A stretch of DNA of 48,994 bases from Olavius sp. associated proteobacterium Delta 1 (lineage in GTDB: Bacteria; Desulfobacterota; Desulfobacteria; Desulfobacterales; JAFDCJ01). The number at the start of each line of letters is the position of its first letter. The stretch's first letter is position 1. The notes below the pieces were generated by a model. The model did no database searches. It was given only the letters and a program-made list of their open reading frames with translations, and was not told the origin of the DNA. Shown here in pieces: positions 46,142 to 48,994 of the stretch. The stretch is taken from assembly GCA_902749685.1 (NCBI GenBank), contig CACVKW010000687.1, positions 1-48,994 on the forward strand. Direction: 5' to 3'. The translations under genes and the position numbers were made by a program.

Positions 46142-48136
46142 TTAGGGCATCATGCTCAATGGCACCCGATAGACGCTGTCGCCGGGATCAGCGGATCCGA
46201 AACTGAGCCAATTCGAAACATCGTTGTTGTACAGCTGGTAGCGCTTGATCTTGGATTTTATATCGTCCACCAGAGCCTGCTGCTCACCCACACTCATGCG
46301 ATACCAGTCTTCTTCCGTCAACCGCATAATGCTGCTGCGGTAGGGAAGATCATCAAGGAATTCGCCGAGCAAACCCAACTGCCCCAAATTCTGGTTGGGC
46401 TTCAGGCTGAACTGGGTGGGGTCCCGTGAGATTTGAGCAGCCGCCGACAGGATACCCTGGAAGAAATCCCGGGCTCCGGTACGTTTGGTCCGCTGGGCCT
46501 GGTCCAATATCACCCTTAAGCGTTGATACAGGTCGCTCAGTTGATTTTTAGAAAGCAGGACGGTTACTTTAAAAGAAGGCGTGTCCGGTCGCACCAGATC
46601 CATATCGGATACCCAGGAAGTCACCACCTGGGGAGCCTGGACTTTTCCGCGCCGTCCCAGGAATTCGAGTTGCATGGCATAGCCCAGAATGGCTGCCTTA
46701 CGTTCGGCCTCCGCAACAACACCACCGGTTCCGGATGAAGGCTGGTCAGGCATCTGCAAACGCTCACCGGTACTGGCAGCCTTTACGAGCCGCACCATTT
46801 GTGCCCCAACGCTTTCAACCACGCGCCCGAAAGTTTGCACGCCGGCCTTCTTATCACTCGCGTCAATGGGCAGATAGAGGTCACCGATAGTTGGATCGGA
46901 TTGTCCCGTCAGCGCCCGATATTGGGCCTCGGCATAGTTAATGTTATTGAGTCTTTCCGCCAGGGGCGTCCTGAGATGGAGCACAAAAGTTCTGACACCT
47001 TTGGCGGCTGCCATATCGGCAATTTCAGCCTCATTCATACCGGTCGTGGAATAAGGATCGTCGTTACGCAGGGGACCGGCGTCTGTAATCAAAAGCATGA
47101 TTCGCGACTGATAGGGTGCCCAGTTCAATTTATCGAGAGCCGTTTTAAGACCGGCAAACGCGTCTTCATTAAACGAATGTGACGAAACCCTGGCTTCTTC
47201 AGCGGCCGCCAGGGCGTTCTCGAACTCGGTGCGCTGCCTCCCGTCCCTCAGATCCGACAGGACTTTGCTGACATATCCAAGATCCGGTGTTTTTTCCGTA
47301 CTGCTGCGAAAAGCAACTAGTCCAAATGCGACTTTGTCCGACAGCCCCGCCTCTTGGATGGCACCATAAATATTGCGCACAGCCTCACGCGTGCGATCGA
47401 TGTAAGGTTTCATCGAGATGGTGGTATCGATAACGAATACGATGCTGGTCCGCAAATCCGATTCTTCCGGCAGCTGCCAGGTCCCCGGATCAACCGATGC
47501 AAGCTCAAGAAATTTAACCCCCTCAAAGAGTTCCACGGTCTGAAAAATCGGCATGAGATAAAAGCGCGTTCTGGAAACCGCTTCCTCGGAAGGCTCCATC
47601 GCCAGGATCGGAAAATCCTCCGGCGGTGGGGTGTTTCCGGCCTGGAAAGACTCGAATTGCGAGGCAAGCCGAATTGCTTTCTCACTGGGCGATGCCGAGC
47701 CGGCGACCTGATCAAGGGCCTGCAAATCTTTGAAAAACAGAACGGGCTGGCGGCCCTGCCGCTCGGTGAAAGTCAGGGTCAAGGCCTGCCGCCACTCGGA
47801 TATTTTGTCCTCTTTAACCCAGCCGCTTAACTCACAACTGCTTGACAGCCCGACCTTTAACCAGTCGGTATCATCGGCTGAAGTTCGTTCATATACATAA
47901 TAAACGGTGAAGGGCTTAATTCTTGCTTCTAGTACCGGCGCCGATCGACTGGCGGATGCATACAGATTCGCTCCGGGGTGCGTAATTACCTGTTGAAATA
48001 TGGAGCGCTTGCCGGGAATGAGCAAGGGCCTACACTTCTGGGCCGGCACAGCTTTAGCCCAGACCAGCATCAGGCAAGTCAAACCGATCATTACCGCAAA
48101 AGATGCTTTAATTCGGTTAAATTTTCGAATCAGCAT
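46142..48136 (-). CDS. Exported VWA-domain protein resembling PpkA C-terminus
   Basis: A 664-residue exported protein. Signal or anchor: MIGLTCLMLVWAKAVPAQ. An SH3-like domain follows (ITHPGANLYASASRSAPVLE; DTDWLKVG). A von Willebrand A domain starts about residue 230 with MIDAS DTTIS (in VFVIDTTISMKPYIDR) and LLITDAGPLRNDD. The C-terminal ~230 residues include VVTSWVSDMDLVRPD and end in VYRVPLSMMP. This SH3-VWA-tail order resembles the periplasmic sensing part of type VI kinase PpkA, but there is no kinase domain. It is 26 bp downstream of the Sel1-like gene in the same strand. Confidence 0.85.
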   Translation of the reverse strand: MLIRKFNRIKASFAVMIGLTCLMLVWAKAVPAQKCRPLLIPGKRSIFQQVITHPGANLYASASRSAPVLEARIKPFTVYYVYERTSADDTDWLKVGLSSSCELSGWVKEDKISEWRQALTLTFTERQGRQPVLFFKDLQALDQVAGSASPSEKAIRLASQFESFQAGNTPPPEDFPILAMEPSEEAVSRTRFYLMPIFQTVELFEGVKFLELASVDPGTWQLPEESDLRTSIVFVIDTTISMKPYIDRTREAVRNIYGAIQEAGLSDKVAFGLVAFRSSTEKTPDLGYVSKVLSDLRDGRQRTEFENALAAAEEARVSSHSFNEDAFAGLKTALDKLNWAPYQSRIMLLITDAGPLRNDDPYSTTGMNEAEIADMAAAKGVRTFVLHLRTPLAERLNNINYAEAQYRALTGQSDPTIGDLYLPIDASDKKAGVQTFGRVVESVGAQMVRLVKAASTGERLQMPDQPSSGTGGVVAEAERKAAILGYAMQLEFLGRRGKVQAPQVVTSWVSDMDLVRPDTPSFKVTVLLSKNQLSDLYQRLRVILDQAQRTKRTGARDFFQGILSAAAQISRDPTQFSLKPNQNLGQLGLLGEFLDDLPYRSSIMRLTEEDWYRMSVGEQQALVDDIKSKIKRYQLYNNDVSNWLSFGSADPGDSVYRVPLSMMP

Positions 48137-48161
48137 TGTCCATCCTTTCAGCTTTAGTAAT

Positions 48162-48758
48162 TCAGCGCCAGGTATTTAATAAACCACGCGCTTCGGAAGA
48201 ACCCTGGTTGGCCTGGTCCTCCACCCAGCTGCGCAGCTGAGCCAGCCGGGTATTAGCGTTTTCCTGTCCGCCGGCCAGGGCCTCCGTATACCAGCTATAG
48301 GCGGTTTCCGGATTCTTACGAATGGTACCGCTGGGCTCTTTATCGGTCGGATCATAATAGCGCGCGACCGCCAGTGCTGCTTCCGCAATCCCGCTTTCAG
48401 CTGCAAACTCCAGCAAAAGAAAGGCCGCATCCGCCCGCTCGGGGCTTTGCGGTAAAGACTTGGCCAGGGCCAGGGCTTCTACGGGTGATATGCCTTCTCG
48501 CAGGGCCTTGCGTGCTTTTTCCAGCGCCGGTGCATCAGGCGTGTAAGACGGTGGCGGGGGTGGCGGAATCGCTTCTTTTTTGGGCGGCAGGTTAGCCATC
48601 CGGGGCAAGTCGGCTTTTTGGGCCGCCTTCGGCTTCACCTCATCGACCTGGAATGACTGCCAGACTAAAAAGCCGGCGACAACGATGACGACCAATCCAA
48701 CGATACCTGCAATTACGACAATCCACAACCGTTCCCGGGACTTTACATTGAATTCCAC
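48162..48758 (-). CDS. Membrane-anchored Sel1/TPR-like protein
   Basis: A 198-residue protein with one N-terminal membrane helix (LWIVVIAGIVGLVVIVVAGFL), a proline-rich linker (PPKKEAIPPPPPPSYTP), and helical repeats of Sel1 type (AAESGIAEAALAVARYYDP; ETAYSWYTEALAGGQENA). GTG start with AAAGGA. The layout matches the segment between kinase and VWA domain in PpkA-like proteins, as if that protein were split. First gene of the minus-strand set. Confidence 0.8.
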   Translation of the reverse strand: MEFNVKSRERLWIVVIAGIVGLVVIVVAGFLVWQSFQVDEVKPKAAQKADLPRMANLPPKKEAIPPPPPPSYTPDAPALEKARKALREGISPVEALALAKSLPQSPERADAAFLLLEFAAESGIAEAALAVARYYDPTDKEPSGTIRKNPETAYSWYTEALAGGQENANTRLAQLRSWVEDQANQGSSEARGLLNTWR

Positions 48759-48994
48759 AGCTGTTCCTTTTAGATTATTGCTACAGGAGTAAGGTTAATT
48801 TACGAGTAGACTTTTGGAACTTTCAAACATTAACCATCCAAATACCTGGTTAAAAATTCCCTCCAGTATTGAACGCAATGGGGCTGAACCTCAAGTATCT
48901 TACATTTCGCACTTGTAAAAAGAAATTTCAGGAATTATGCGAGTTATGCTAATTATTGCTCTAACTTGCTTATATTACAACGAATAAAAAAATC
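48759..48994. other. AT-rich leader region at window edge
   Basis: 236 bp upstream of the Sel1-like gene. It probably holds the operon promoter on the minus strand; no definite boxes were assigned. No coding frame. Confidence 0.3.

Overview
The window looks like chromosome from an anaerobic Desulfobacterota-type bacterium (sulfate reducer or syntroph relative). The signs are an AhbB siroheme decarboxylase, heterodisulfide-reductase (Hdr) and FrhB-type electron-transfer proteins, NuoE/NuoF modules without a complex I operon, a divergent FeFe-hydrogenase-like sensor, and two genes in which an in-frame UGA is best read as selenocysteine (Sec). No rRNA or tRNA gene, insertion sequence, prophage or CRISPR array was seen.

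Layout. (1) 0.1-4.2 kb: glycosyltransferase, tag, an HU gene with its own promoter and terminator, clpS, a small unknown gene, rseC. (2) 4.4-8.9 kb, minus strand: nuoE, nuoF and an RnfB-GltD fusion whose first Fe-S ligand is encoded by UGA. (3) 9.2-10.6 kb, minus: mtnP and apt (methylthioadenosine and adenine salvage), followed by a gap holding a possible structured RNA. (4) 11.4-17.8 kb, plus: a DRTGG protein, an anti-sigma-like ATPase, a HydS-like hydrogenase homologue fused to DRTGG, a PHP phosphoesterase, a second HATPase, a [2Fe-2S] protein, then mtnA and ahbB. (5) 17.7-27.7 kb: lipase, response regulator-AlbA fusion, Phd/PIN toxin-antitoxin pair with a palindromic operator, radical SAM protein, pepA, and a KAP NTPase-FGE fusion broken by an in-frame TAG. 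(6) 27.2-31.2 kb: two cyclic-nucleotide-domain proteins (one fused to a [2Fe-2S] domain), a stand-alone DRTGG protein, a PAS histidine kinase and a receiver protein. (7) 31.3-38.2 kb, plus: a membrane cytochrome b/HdrC-like protein, HdrB, a tandem HdrA with Sec, and an FrhB-like protein. (8) 38.4-41.1 kb: B12-type radical SAM protein and M23 peptidase. (9) 41.3-48.8 kb, minus: Sel1-like anchored protein, VWA protein, ABC ATPase, FtsX-like permease, FGE-like protein and a small membrane protein. This set resembles the TagRST/PpkA trans-envelope signalling module of type VI secretion, but with no kinase or secretion genes in view.

Much of the intergenic DNA is made of imperfect palindromes whose arms are degenerate 7-9 bp tandem repeats. 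Several share a core like GGTATnCTGTC, and some share long exact stretches. They form a dispersed element family.

Strongest points for follow-up: the two Sec codons, each with a bacterial SECIS-like hairpin; Sec at an Fe-S ligand position in an RnfB-type domain; the kinase-less Tag/PpkA-like operon; the FGE C-terminus that looks like a diversity-generating-retroelement variable region; the palindrome family; and the candidate RNA at about 10.9-11.2 kb.
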